Assembly (NCBI GenBank): GCA_005881575.1
Contig: VBCA01000001.1
Span: 149,611-191,104 of the forward strand
Direction of reading: 5' to 3'
Length of the DNA stretch: 41,494 bases
DNA from: Betaproteobacteria bacterium
Lineage (GTDB): Bacteria; Pseudomonadota; Gammaproteobacteria; Burkholderiales; SG8-39
Part shown: in pieces, positions 33,003 through 41,268 of the stretch
How positions within the stretch are numbered: position 1 is the first letter of the stretch
Layout of the letters: each line of letters starts with the position of its first letter
The notes under the pieces: generated by a model
The model's database searches: none
What the model was told of the DNA's origin: nothing
What the model saw: the letters and a program-made list of their open reading frames with translations, nothing else
Position numbers and translations under genes: made by a program

Positions 33003-36000
33003 TCAGCCCGTCGCCGCCGCCATCTGCAGGCGTCGCCCGAACGGCTTTGGCTTGGCCACGCCGTAGCCTTGAGCAAAGTCCACGCCGATCTCGCGCAGCA
33101 GCGCGATGACGCGTTCGCCGTCGACGAATTCTGCGATCGTTTGCTTGCCGGTGATATGGCCGACGCTGTTGATCGCCTCGACCATCGCGCGGTCGATCGG
33201 ATCGTCGGCCATGTTTTTGACGAACCCGCCGTCGATCTTGAGGAAATCCACGGGCAGATGCTTCAGATAGGCAAACGAGGACATGCCTGCGCCGAAGTCG
33301 TCCAGAGAGAAGCGGCAGCCGAGCGACTTCATCTCGTTTATGAAGCGGGTCGCTTGGTCGAGTCTGGCTATGGCAGCGGTCTCGGTAATCTCGAAGCAGA
33401 TGGACTGAGGCAGCACCGCCGGGAAGTGGGTGAACTGTTCGCGCACGTAATCGAGGAAGCCCTCGTCGCCGATCGAGCCTCCGGAGAGATTGATGGAGCA
33501 TATCTCGAAAACGGCACCGCCTTCGGCTTGTTCCTTGGAAATAGTGGCGAATGCGGTGCGAATGACCCAGCGATCGATCGCAGGCATCAGATTGTACCGT
33601 TCCGCCGCCGGGATGAACGCCATGGGCGGCACCAGCTCGCCGCGTTCATCGAGCAGGCGGATCAGGATCTCGCAGTGCGTGCCGTGCTCGCGCCCGGCGT
33701 CCAGGGCTTTGATGTCTTGCGTATAGAGCACGAATCGATCTTCCTTGAGCGCCTTCTGCAGCCGGCTGATCCATTCCATCTCGCCCTGGCGCACCGACAT
33801 CTCGCTGTCTTCGGAGTGATACACCTGCACCCGGTTGCGGCCCTTCTCCTTGGCCATGTAGCAGGCCGCATCGGCTGCGCTCATCACGTCACCCAGCGTG
33901 AACGGGCGGTCTTTCAGGTTCACCAGCCCGACGCTGACACCGGTTCCGAAGGAACGGGTCTCCCAGGTGAAATGAATGTCCGTAACGGTCTGTCGCAACT
34001 GGTCGGCAATGCGCACCGCATGATCCGGCGGGCAGTTCTCGAGGAGCACGCCGAACTCGTCACCCCCCAGGCGGGCGAGCGTGTCGCCCTCGCGCAGGCG
34101 CTTGAGCAGCACGGCGCTGACCTGGCGCATGAGCTGGTCGCCGGCGGCGTGACCGCAGGTGTCATTGACGACCTTGAACTGGTCCAGGTCGAGATACATC
34201 ACCGCGTGGTGCCGGCTCTGTTCCGCCGCGCTTTTGAGCGCGAGGCCGAGGCGGCGCTCGAACTCGGTGCGATTTATCAAGCCGGTCAAGGCGTCGTGAC
34301 TCGCCTGGTAGGAGAGCTTGGCGACGTACTGGCGTTCGCGGCTGACGTCGTGCATGATCAGGACCACGCCGATGATCTTGCCGGTGCGGGCGCGTATCGG
34401 GGCGGCGGATTGCACGATCGGAATTTCCGAGGCGTCGTTGCGCACCAGCAGCATGGGGGCCGAGACGTCGATGGTGCGCTCCTCGCGCAGCACCATTTCG
34501 ATCGGGTTGGACGTGACCTTGCGCGTGGTTTCGTCAAACGTACGGAGGATGGCCTGCAGCGGCAATCCTCGCGCCGAAACCGTGGTCCAGCCGGTCAACG
34601 CCTCCGCCACGGGATTGAGGTATTCCACCCAGCCACCGGTGTCGGTCGTGATCACGCCGTCGGCGATGGACGCCAGGGTGACCTGTGCCCGCTCCTTCTC
34701 GGCAAACAGCTCCGCTGCAGTCAGCCGGCGGTCGGTCGTGTCGGTCATTGCACCGGCCATGCGTATCGCCCGTCCTGCGCTGGTGCGCACCGACTGCCCG
34801 CGGAAATGGAACCAGCGGTATTCCCCGGTCTTGGTCTGCAGCCGCACTTCGATGTCGAACGGCGCGCCGCGCCGCAGATGCCCGTCGATGGCCTGCTCGT
34901 GGGCCGGCGTGTCCTCCGGATGCAAGCGCGAGGTCAAGGCCTCCGCCGTGTCTTCCATTTCCCCCTCGTTGAAATTCAGCAGCTGCTTGAAGCGCGGCGA
35001 GTAGTAGACTTCGCCGGTATCGAGATTCCAATCCCAGAGCCCGTCGTTGCTGCCGGTCACGGCAAGATTGAACCGCTCCTCGCTCAGCTTGAGCGCCCGC
35101 TCCGCCTCCTCTCTGCGCCGGATCATCCGATGCGACAGGAAGATGCCGATGGGAATCAGAGTAGTCGCAACCGCCAGATTGGCGATCAGCAGCAGCAACT
35201 GCGCGGTGCGCCCGGCATCGCCCAGCCTCTTGGTAAATCTGCCTTCCAGCGGCGTGAGTCGCGCATCGATGTCGAGAATTTGATGAAGAATAGGCCGCAG
35301 GCTCTGTTCCGTCGCGTTGAGGGATGATGCGCGCTCGTGCAATTGGTCGGCCGCCAGGATCAGCTCGTCGACCATCCGGTCCGCCTCGTCCCAAATCTCA
35401 ATGACTTCCGCCATGAAGCTGACCTGGCGGAAACGGCGGTACAACTTGATCACATGGGGGATGTCATCGGGATGCGTGCGTCCCTCGATCAGGCCCTGCC
35501 AGACCAGGGTGTAATCGGGATCCGGTCTTTCAAGCTCGATACGAGCTTTACGGTCTCCGCGCGGCACCAGAATGGCGTCGCGGTATTTCTGGTAGTCGGC
35601 TTCGGAGCGGGTTTCCGCGTAGCGCATCAAATGGAACACCGCCTCCTTCTGGCCTTTCGACCAGAGGCTCTCGCCTTCCGAAAACGAGCGCACGGCGACC
35701 AGGACGCTCATGCTCTCGCTCGACAGCCATAACAAGACGGCGACAATCACCAGAAATGGCCAGATGATCAGTATCAGCCGCCGGGCTCCGGGGAAAAAGT
35801 CGAAAAAAATTTGAAGCCCACTTTTCCCGCGGCGAGTGCCGTATTTTGCTATCGGGTCGATGACCAGCCTCCCTGTCGTATTGGGACGCGTTTCAAAGCG
35901 CGAAACCCTGAATTTCGAGAGCCATGCCCAAGCCACGGCTCCCGCCGGGCCCCTCTTGCGCGAAGCATAACCCGTTCCGCCGGGAGGGAGGACACCGCTG

Positions 36001-36017
36001 CCGGGAATGTCAGTCAA
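33003..36017 (-). CDS. Membrane PAS-PAS-GGDEF-EAL protein (cyclic di-GMP turnover)
   Basis: Up to 1004 residues from a TTG at 36017; an internal GTG (V28, about 35936) is possible, and the first 75 residues look non-conserved. Membrane helices at about 81-99 and 272-295 enclose a periplasmic sensor of about 170 residues. Two PAS domains (about 305-430 and 445-565) follow, then GGDEF (motif 651-655, intact inhibitory-site RxxD at 642-645), then EAL (E783 in EILIR, also NLSGG, EITE, DDFGAG, LKIDGGFV). Both enzymatic halves keep most key residues, so it may both make and degrade cyclic di-GMP. EAL is written EIL, and AEGVE is AEFVDGE, mild deviations. Signal unknown. Confidence 0.9.
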   Translation of the reverse strand: MTDIPGSGVLPPGGTGYASRKRGPAGAVAWAWLSKFRVSRFETRPNTTGRLVIDPIAKYGTRRGKSGLQIFFDFFPGARRLILIIWPFLVIVAVLLWLSSESMSVLVAVRSFSEGESLWSKGQKEAVFHLMRYAETRSEADYQKYRDAILVPRGDRKARIELERPDPDYTLVWQGLIEGRTHPDDIPHVIKLYRRFRQVSFMAEVIEIWDEADRMVDELILAADQLHERASSLNATEQSLRPILHQILDIDARLTPLEGRFTKRLGDAGRTAQLLLLIANLAVATTLIPIGIFLSHRMIRRREEAERALKLSEERFNLAVTGSNDGLWDWNLDTGEVYYSPRFKQLLNFNEGEMEDTAEALTSRLHPEDTPAHEQAIDGHLRRGAPFDIEVRLQTKTGEYRWFHFRGQSVRTSAGRAIRMAGAMTDTTDRRLTAAELFAEKERAQVTLASIADGVITTDTGGWVEYLNPVAEALTGWTTVSARGLPLQAILRTFDETTRKVTSNPIEMVLREERTIDVSAPMLLVRNDASEIPIVQSAAPIRARTGKIIGVVLIMHDVSRERQYVAKLSYQASHDALTGLINRTEFERRLGLALKSAAEQSRHHAVMYLDLDQFKVVNDTCGHAAGDQLMRQVSAVLLKRLREGDTLARLGGDEFGVLLENCPPDHAVRIADQLRQTVTDIHFTWETRSFGTGVSVGLVNLKDRPFTLGDVMSAADAACYMAKEKGRNRVQVYHSEDSEMSVRQGEMEWISRLQKALKEDRFVLYTQDIKALDAGREHGTHCEILIRLLDERGELVPPMAFIPAAERYNLMPAIDRWVIRTAFATISKEQAEGGAVFEICSINLSGGSIGDEGFLDYVREQFTHFPAVLPQSICFEITETAAIARLDQATRFINEMKSLGCRFSLDDFGAGMSSFAYLKHLPVDFLKIDGGFVKNMADDPIDRAMVEAINSVGHITGKQTIAEFVDGERVIALLREIGVDFAQGYGVAKPKPFGRRLQMAAATG

Positions 36018-36091
36018 ACCCTACAATACGCGTCAGGTAATCCCCCCGTAACGCAGGGTCCGGGCCGTGGAACGGCGCAAATCGGAGAGCG

Positions 36092-37144
36092 CTACGGAAT
36101 GCCCGCGATATTCACACGGATCTTGTAGACGCTGGTGCGCGCGGCGATGTACAGGGTCTTGTGGTCGGGGTCGCCGAACTCGACGTTGGCGACGAGCTCG
36201 GGTGTCAGTATCGTACCGAGATGCTTGCCTTCGGGCGAGACGATCCAAACCCCGCCCGCCGCCGATTCCCAGACGTTGCCCCTGACGTCCACCTTCAGGC
36301 CGTCGGTGATTCCGGGAGTCGGATCGCCGCTGATGTCGATGAACATCTGGCTGTCGGTCACCGTGTCGTCGGGCAGGACGCGATAGCGGCGCACGTACTT
36401 GTCGCGGCTGCCGTTCGCGTAGAGAATTTTTTCGTCGGGCGACAAGGCGAGGCCGTTCGGGTTGGGGATGTCGTCGATGATCCGGCTCACGCTTCCGCCC
36501 TTGATCATGTAGACGCCCTGGAAGTCCAGGCCCTTGCGCGGGTCCTTCTCGCGAAGGCGCAGGCCGCCGTAGGTGTCGGTGAAGTAGATCGTGCCGTTTT
36601 TCTTGACGATGACGTCGTTCGGCCCGTTGAACTGCTTGCCTTCGAAACGGTCGGCGAGGACGGTGCGCTTGCCGTTCTTCTCGATCCGGTCGATCGACCT
36701 TCCCGCCCAGGTCGCGATGACGAGCCGCCCCTCGCGGTCGAGGGCGAGCCCGTTCGAGCCGATCATGTAGAACTTCTCGAACAGCGGATCGTTCGGGCTC
36801 TTGCCGTTGGTCTGCTCGAAGCCCACGCGCCAGATATCCGGCTGTGTGTAGCCGCTGCGGTGCATGTAGATAGACGCCTCGCCCCTCGGCGTGAGCTTGT
36901 AAATTACGTTCGCGGGCATGTCGCTCAAGAGCAGGTAGCGGCCTTTCTCGACCCAGATGATGCCCTCGGTGAACCCGAAGCCGCCCTTTACCAGCTCCAG
37001 CCTGGCGTCGGGGGACACCAATGCATCGAGCGCCGGATCGAGCCTCACGACGGCGCGCTTGTCGCCTTGTGCCTGCACGCTCGCTCCGCAAGCTGCAACG
37101 GCCGTGACGAGCAGGATTGCAGCGGAAATCGAGGAGTTTTTCAC
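36092..37144 (-). CDS. Exported SMP-30/gluconolactonase-like protein
   Basis: 350 residues from a GTG at 37144 with GGGAGG at 5-nt spacing; an upstream GTG at 37159 is weaker. Signal sequence SISAAILLVTAVAACGASVQAQ with a possible lipobox around AACG. Propeller features of the SGL family: GGFGFTEGIIWVEKGRYLLLSDM, NGPNDVIVKKNGTIYFTDTYGG, NPNGLALSPDEKILYAN and PGITDGLKVDVRGNVWE, carrying the metal-binding E, N, N and D positions. A periplasmic lactonase acting on a sugar-acid lactone is likely, which fits the sugar-acid dehydratase at 354. Two downstream-strand neighbours (the 102-residue protein and UspA) may be in the same transcript. Confidence 0.85.
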   Translation of the reverse strand: MKNSSISAAILLVTAVAACGASVQAQGDKRAVVRLDPALDALVSPDARLELVKGGFGFTEGIIWVEKGRYLLLSDMPANVIYKLTPRGEASIYMHRSGYTQPDIWRVGFEQTNGKSPNDPLFEKFYMIGSNGLALDREGRLVIATWAGRSIDRIEKNGKRTVLADRFEGKQFNGPNDVIVKKNGTIYFTDTYGGLRLREKDPRKGLDFQGVYMIKGGSVSRIIDDIPNPNGLALSPDEKILYANGSRDKYVRRYRVLPDDTVTDSQMFIDISGDPTPGITDGLKVDVRGNVWESAAGGVWIVSPEGKHLGTILTPELVANVEFGDPDHKTLYIAARTSVYKIRVNIAGIP

Positions 37145-37155
37145 GAGATCCTCCC

Positions 37156-37464
37156 TCACATCCCCAGAATTCTTCCGATCTCCGCGATGTACTGGCCCGC
37201 CTTCAGGCCGTCCGCGACGATCGTTTCGAGCCCGTTCTCGATGGCCTGGCGCATGCCGTGCAGTCCTTCCCTCACCCAGTGCGGGCGGCGTATGGGCGAA
37301 TTGAGAACGTTCTTGAGGGTCTCCACCTCGTCCCTCAACAGCTGAACGTCGCGGGACCCGCTCTGGACTTTCGCGAGATCGCGCTCCAGCGCGTCGATGA
37401 GCCGCGCCACTTTCTCCAGATCGATTGTCTTCGGCGCTTTGTCCCTTGCGTCGTTCCTGGCCAT
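37156..37464 (-). CDS. Small helical hypothetical protein
   Basis: 102 residues from the ATG at 37464 (GGAGG 8 nt upstream). Mostly charged helix: KTIDLEKVARLIDALERDLAKVQSGSRDVQLLRDEVETLKNVLNS suggests a coiled coil in residues 12-60. The rest (HWVREGLHGMRQAIENGLETIVADGLKAGQYIAEIGRILGM) is amphipathic. I recognise no family. It ends 11 bp before the lactonase start and lies 38 bp after UspA, so all three form a likely operon. It may be a small scaffold or regulatory partner. Confidence 0.55.
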   Translation of the reverse strand: MARNDARDKAPKTIDLEKVARLIDALERDLAKVQSGSRDVQLLRDEVETLKNVLNSPIRRPHWVREGLHGMRQAIENGLETIVADGLKAGQYIAEIGRILGM

Positions 37465-37502
37465 TGGCAACACCTCCGATAAGGGCGGAATCCGCCGGCT
37501 TG

Positions 37503-37931
37503 TCACTTCACGAGCAGCACCGGGATGGGCGAGACGTTCACTACCCTATTTGCGCAGGAACCGAGCAGCAGGCTGGCCGCCGCGCTCATCCCGCGGGTGC
37601 CCATCATGATGAGATCGCACCGGGCGAGCCGCGCCTGCCTGATGATCGTCTCGGCCACGGGCCCCACGAGGATGTGCGCGGAATACTTGATCCCTGCCGC
37701 GTCGAGCAGCTTCCTCGCCTTCGACAGAGCCGCTCTTCCCTCCCGGTCGTAGTAGCGCCGGATCTGGGTCGCGCCGACTACGGCGCTCATCCCGCGAATC
37801 CTGGGCACGGGCAGACGCACGTTGACCAGTTCGACCGCCGGCTTCTCGCGATACCAGCCGGCGTGCTCTATCAGGCATCTGACGGCCTTGAGCGAGTGCT
37901 TGGAGCCGTCCACCGCGAGCAGAATTTTCAT
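37503..37931 (-). CDS. Universal stress protein, UspA family (ATP-binding type)
   Basis: 142 residues, one Usp domain. It starts MKILLAVDGSKHSLKAVRCLIEHA, and the nucleotide motif G-2x-G-9x-G(S/T) is intact in MGTRGMSAAASLLLGS, placing it with the ATP-binding members. The NVSPIPVLLVK ending is typical. Such proteins respond to starvation or stress, but their exact action is unknown. First gene in the direction of transcription of the run that also includes the coiled-coil protein and the lactonase. Confidence 0.93.
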   Translation of the reverse strand: MKILLAVDGSKHSLKAVRCLIEHAGWYREKPAVELVNVRLPVPRIRGMSAVVGATQIRRYYDREGRAALSKARKLLDAAGIKYSAHILVGPVAETIIRQARLARCDLIMMGTRGMSAAASLLLGSCANRVVNVSPIPVLLVK

Positions 37932-37967
37932 CGAGATTTCCTAGAAGTTGGGGACCCGTGTTTGACC

Positions 37968-38954
37968 CTAGCTGCGTTTCAGCGAGCGCAGCCGCTTTGC
38001 GGCGTCGCGCTTGATCGCGGCGGTGCCGAATTTGAAGCGTGCCGGTGCGGCTTCTTCCTGCGCACGCGGTGCACTGCTCCTGCGGCGATCGCCCGAGGCG
38101 CCCTTCCGCCGCGGCGCGCCGCGCCTGAAAGCGGCGGTCACTTCGGCGAGCGCCGGGGCAGTCGTGCCGTCCTTGAAACCCTCGAGCCTGCGGTAGAGGT
38201 CTGCGGCGGCCAGATGAAAGCCTGCGGGCAGGCCCGCGGCCTCGAAGCTCGCCGCGATCTCCTCCATCTCGCCGATCCAGCGCCAGGCCTTGCGCGCCTG
38301 CGCGGTGACGACCTCGGAGCGCTTCGGCAGCTCGGGCTGCGAGCGTTTCCATTCCTCGAGCAGCGCCGCCTCGATCCCTTCGTGTGTCGCGAGCGCGCGG
38401 ATCGCGGCGAGCAGCGCCGTCGTGCCTTTGGTCCAGGCCGCGTAGCAGACCTTGAGCGCCGAGGCGGCGCCGGCTGCGCTATCGAGCGGGATCGCTTCGA
38501 GGTTGCTGCCGGCGAACACGGCCGCGATGTCCCTCGCGGGTCCGCCCGACAGATAGATGCGCGAGCTCACTCCTCGAATCGGCGGGGGACCGATGATGCC
38601 GCCGTCGACGAACGTCGCCTCGGCGCCTTCGACCACGCGGCCGATATCGCGTACCGTCGCGGGCGAGACCGCGTTGGCGTCGATATAGATGCCTCTGAAG
38701 CCGTGGCCGGCGACCTCGCGGGCAAGCGCAAGCGCGCCGTGCGGCGGACACACGGACAGCACGATGTCAGCCACGCCGAGCGCGCGCTTGAGCGTTCCGA
38801 GATCTTCCATCCCCGCTGCGCTCGCGCGCGAACGGGTCGCCGCGCTGCGGCCGGCCGACGCCCACACGATCCGCAGGCCGCGTCCACCGAGGCAGGCGCC
38901 GATTGCGGCGCCCATCTCGCCGGGATGAAGCAGTGCTACCGTTTTCAATGCCAT
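37968..38954 (-). CDS. NAD(P)-dependent oxidoreductase with DUF1932 domain (6-phosphogluconate/beta-hydroxyacid dehydrogenase-like)
   Basis: 328 residues. The N-terminal dinucleotide-binding Rossmann domain starts KTVALLHPGEMGAAIGACLGGRGLRIVWASAG and continues VADIVLSVCPPHGALALAREVA. The DUF1932 all-helical part is at about residues 190-265 (SALKVCYAAWTKGTTALLAAIRALA, ...KRSEVV). It resembles beta-hydroxyacid dehydrogenases, in which K171-like residues are catalytic. The C-terminal 55 residues are basic and low complexity (RRGAPRRKGASGDRRRSSAPRAQE). The substrate is unknown; it is the gene before (in transcription order, after) the 76-residue protein, 16 bp apart. Confidence 0.85.
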   Translation of the reverse strand: MALKTVALLHPGEMGAAIGACLGGRGLRIVWASAGRSAATRSRASAAGMEDLGTLKRALGVADIVLSVCPPHGALALAREVAGHGFRGIYIDANAVSPATVRDIGRVVEGAEATFVDGGIIGPPPIRGVSSRIYLSGGPARDIAAVFAGSNLEAIPLDSAAGAASALKVCYAAWTKGTTALLAAIRALATHEGIEAALLEEWKRSQPELPKRSEVVTAQARKAWRWIGEMEEIAASFEAAGLPAGFHLAAADLYRRLEGFKDGTTAPALAEVTAAFRRGAPRRKGASGDRRRSSAPRAQEEAAPARFKFGTAAIKRDAAKRLRSLKRS

Positions 38955-38970
38955 CGGTCCGCAGCGAGGG

Positions 38971-39201
38971 TCAATGTCCGGGCGTGACGATCTGGATGTG
39001 GTGGCGGCTCACGTTGAGAAAGGGCGCGGTCATCACCTTGCGGTCCCCGAGCTCCCAGACTTCGGCCTCGGTCACTGCGATGAAGTCCTTCGCCTCGACC
39101 ATGTAGTCGGTCACGCGCGCGCCCGGCATCAGCTCGATGTAACCCTTGATTCGGTACGTCCCGGTCAGGATGGTTACCTTGGTCTTGTTGGGGTCCGCCA
39201 T
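38971..39201 (-). CDS. Small conserved hypothetical protein
   Basis: 76 residues (MADPNKTKVTILTGTYRIKG, YIELMPGARVTDYMVEAKDFIAVTEAEVWE, TAPFLNVSRHHIQIVTPGH). Beta-rich sequence with alternating hydrophobics, no signal peptide and no cysteine or histidine motif. The family is unfamiliar to me, but the compact size, the spacing (16 bp before the DUF1932 gene) and the conservation-like composition suggest a real gene. Divergent from the thioesterase gene with a gap of about 105 bp holding the control region for both. Confidence 0.6.
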   Translation of the reverse strand: MADPNKTKVTILTGTYRIKGYIELMPGARVTDYMVEAKDFIAVTEAEVWELGDRKVMTAPFLNVSRHHIQIVTPGH

Positions 39202-39305
39202 AGTCTTGCTCCCGGGGTGGACGAGGGCGAGTCGAGCGCCTGGAGTTTAGCATGCGCGTCGCCTCGAGACGGGGCGCTATAATCCGGCGCCTGAGACTCG
39301 AACGC

Positions 39306-39719
39306 GTGAAAACCTATCGCCACAACGTCGCCGTTCACTGGGGCGATACCGATCCCGCGCGCATCGTCTTTTATCCGAACTATTTCGAGTGGTTCGACCA
39401 GAGCACGCGCCTTTTTTTCGACTCGGTGGGCCTGGATTGGGACTCGCTCGGGAAGAAATACGGCATCATGGGGCTGCCGATCGTCGAGGCCAAGGCGCGC
39501 TTCCTCGCGCCCTGCAAGTTCCGCGACGAGATCGTGATCGAGTCCCACGTCGACAAGTGGAACGACAAGACCTTCGAGGTCGGCCATGCGGTGCTGAACC
39601 GGGGCGTGCGCGCAGTCGAAGGCTACGAGATCCGCGTCTGGGCGCACCGTCATCCCGAAGACCCGGACCGCCTGAAGGCGATGCCGATACCGGCCGAGAT
39701 CAAGGCGGCGTTCGAGTAG
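39306..39719 (+). CDS. Acyl-CoA thioesterase, 4-hydroxybenzoyl-CoA thioesterase type
   Basis: 137 residues from a GTG at 39306; the earlier start at 39252 has no family similarity. The HotDog-fold signature VHWGDTDPARIVFYPNYFEWFDQS is the 4HBT active-site region with the catalytic aspartate at D14 or D16. The partners VEAKARFLAPCKFRDEIVIES and DKTFEVGHAVLNRG follow. It hydrolyses an aryl- or acyl-CoA thioester; 4-hydroxybenzoyl-CoA, phenylacetyl-CoA and short acyl-CoA esters are candidates. The RidA gene starts 3 bp after its stop, so the two are cotranscribed. It may release products or relieve CoA trapping in aromatic catabolism. Confidence 0.85.
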   Translation: MKTYRHNVAVHWGDTDPARIVFYPNYFEWFDQSTRLFFDSVGLDWDSLGKKYGIMGLPIVEAKARFLAPCKFRDEIVIESHVDKWNDKTFEVGHAVLNRGVRAVEGYEIRVWAHRHPEDPDRLKAMPIPAEIKAAFE

Positions 39720-39722
39720 CCC

Positions 39723-40127
39723 ATGCCCAAGCAGATCGTCACCTCGCAGAGCGCCCCCACCACGGGCTTCACCGACAAGGGCACGCCCTCGCCGCTCGCC
39801 CAGGCGATCCGCGCTGGAAATCTGCTTTTCGTATCGGGGCAGGGGCCGCTCGATCCGAAGACACGCGAGGTGGTGAGCACCGACATCCGGGAACAAACGC
39901 GGCAGACGCTCACCAACATCAGGAGCGTTTTGGACGCCGCGGGATTGAATTTCACGCACGTCGTGAACATGCGCGTGGTGCTGCGGAACGCCGAAGATTT
40001 TCCGGCGTTCAACGAGACCTTCCGCGATTTCCTTCAGGGCGAGAAGGTCACGCGCACTTGCATCGGCGCGACCCCGCACAGGAAAGGCGTCAACGTCGAG
40101 ATCGACTGCGTGGCCTGGTTCGAATAA
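39723..40127 (+). CDS. RidA (YjgF/YER057c/UK114) family protein
   Basis: 134 residues. Core RidA features: NLLFVSGQGPLDPKTREVV, EQTRQTLTNIRSVLDAAG (trimer and cleft helices), and VTRTCIGATPHRKGVNVEIDCVAWF, where the arginine and the glutamate that position the substrate carboxylate are conserved. RidA deaminates reactive enamine/imine intermediates from PLP enzymes; the wider family also acts in aromatic degradation routes (e.g. aminoacrylate or muconate-like intermediates). Coupled with the thioesterase upstream. Abuts the converging Bug receptor gene with no gap (stop codons adjacent). Confidence 0.9.
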   Translation: MPKQIVTSQSAPTTGFTDKGTPSPLAQAIRAGNLLFVSGQGPLDPKTREVVSTDIREQTRQTLTNIRSVLDAAGLNFTHVVNMRVVLRNAEDFPAFNETFRDFLQGEKVTRTCIGATPHRKGVNVEIDCVAWFE

Positions 40128-41090
40128 TCACTCCGCCTCGATGTTGGCGGCCTTTACTACCGGGCCGTACTTGGCGATCTCGCGCCGGATCCATTCCGCC
40201 ATCTGCTCCTGAGTGTTGCCGAGCGGCTCCACGCCCATGGCGTCGAGCTTCTCGCGGATCTCGGGAAGGCGCACGATGCGCACGACTTCGGCGTTCAGTT
40301 TTCCGGCGACGTCGCGCGGCGTGCCTGCGGGCGCGAACACGCCGATCCACAGCGCCATTTCGTAGCCGAGCACCCCGGACTCCGCGATCGTCGGCAGCTC
40401 GGACATCGCGGAGGCGCGCTTCGCCGACGTCACCGCCAGCGCCTTGACCTTCCCGGCCCTGATTTGCGCTACGAGCGGCGGCGTGTCGACGATCGTCATC
40501 TGCACTTCGCCCGCGATCACGGCCGTGATCGAGGCGGCGCTGCCCTTATAGGGAATGTGGCGCAAGTCGGTTCCCGTCATCTGCTTGAACATTTCGCTCG
40601 CGACCTGGAAGGCGGTCGAGCCCGAGCTGTAGTTGAGCTTTCCCGGATTCGCTTTTGCGTACGCAACGAGCTCCTGCACCGAATTAGCCGGCACCGAGGG
40701 ATGTACGACGAGCACGAGCGGAAAGGAGCCCACCATGCTGATGGCGACGAAATCCCTGAGCGAATCGTAGGGAAGCTTGGCGTACAGCACCGGGTTGACA
40801 GACATGCCGCCGGTTGCGTTGACGAGCAGCGTGTAGCCATCCGGCGCGCTCTTCGCGACGAATTCCGCCGCGATGATGGAGTTCGCGCCGGGCTTGTTGT
40901 CGATGACAACGGGCTGGCCCCAGGTCTCCTGCATCTTCGCTCCGACCATGCGCGCGATGATGTCGTTGCCGCCGCCGGGCGGGAAACCGACGACGATGCG
41001 GATGGGTTTTGCGGGATAGGGTTGCGCCCAAGCCGCCGTTGCGGCGCCAAACAGAACGAGCGCCCAAATGTTTGCGCGTGCTTTTCTCAT
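40128..41090 (-). CDS. Bug/TctC-family solute receptor
   Basis: 320 residues. Signal peptide MRKARANIWALVLFGAATAAWAQ, then YPAKPIRIVVGFPPGGGNDIIARMVGAKM and VVIDNKPGANSIIAAEFVAKSAPDGYTLLV, the two ligand loops. Length and order are normal. This is the third Bug receptor in the window and differs at the ligand loop (GFPPGGGNDI versus PFTPGSGTDI and PYGAGGVADI), implying different ligands. No TctA/TctB genes adjacent. Divergent from the lipoprotein gene with a 178-bp gap. Confidence 0.93.
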   Translation of the reverse strand: MRKARANIWALVLFGAATAAWAQPYPAKPIRIVVGFPPGGGNDIIARMVGAKMQETWGQPVVIDNKPGANSIIAAEFVAKSAPDGYTLLVNATGGMSVNPVLYAKLPYDSLRDFVAISMVGSFPLVLVVHPSVPANSVQELVAYAKANPGKLNYSSGSTAFQVASEMFKQMTGTDLRHIPYKGSAASITAVIAGEVQMTIVDTPPLVAQIRAGKVKALAVTSAKRASAMSELPTIAESGVLGYEMALWIGVFAPAGTPRDVAGKLNAEVVRIVRLPEIREKLDAMGVEPLGNTQEQMAEWIRREIAKYGPVVKAANIEAE

Positions 41091-41268
41091 GGCGGCTCCT
41101 GCAAGCCATTCGCTGCGGTGATGTGACCGTCCACGGGATGGCTTCTTGACTCGACATTATCGCTGTGGAATGATCTTTCAACGGCGTGTGTTTACCGGTA
41201 CACGTCGAACAAAAAAGGGCCTGTCGCCGGATGCTTGTCATCCGTCGCCAAGGCAAGAGGGAGGGAAG

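Noticed and set aside
41180-41268. Riboswitch or RNA element in the leader of the last gene (hairpin CGGATG-CTTGT-CATCCG)
   Set aside because: Only a simple hairpin; the conserved cores of cyclic di-GMP, cobalamin or SAM riboswitches are not found.
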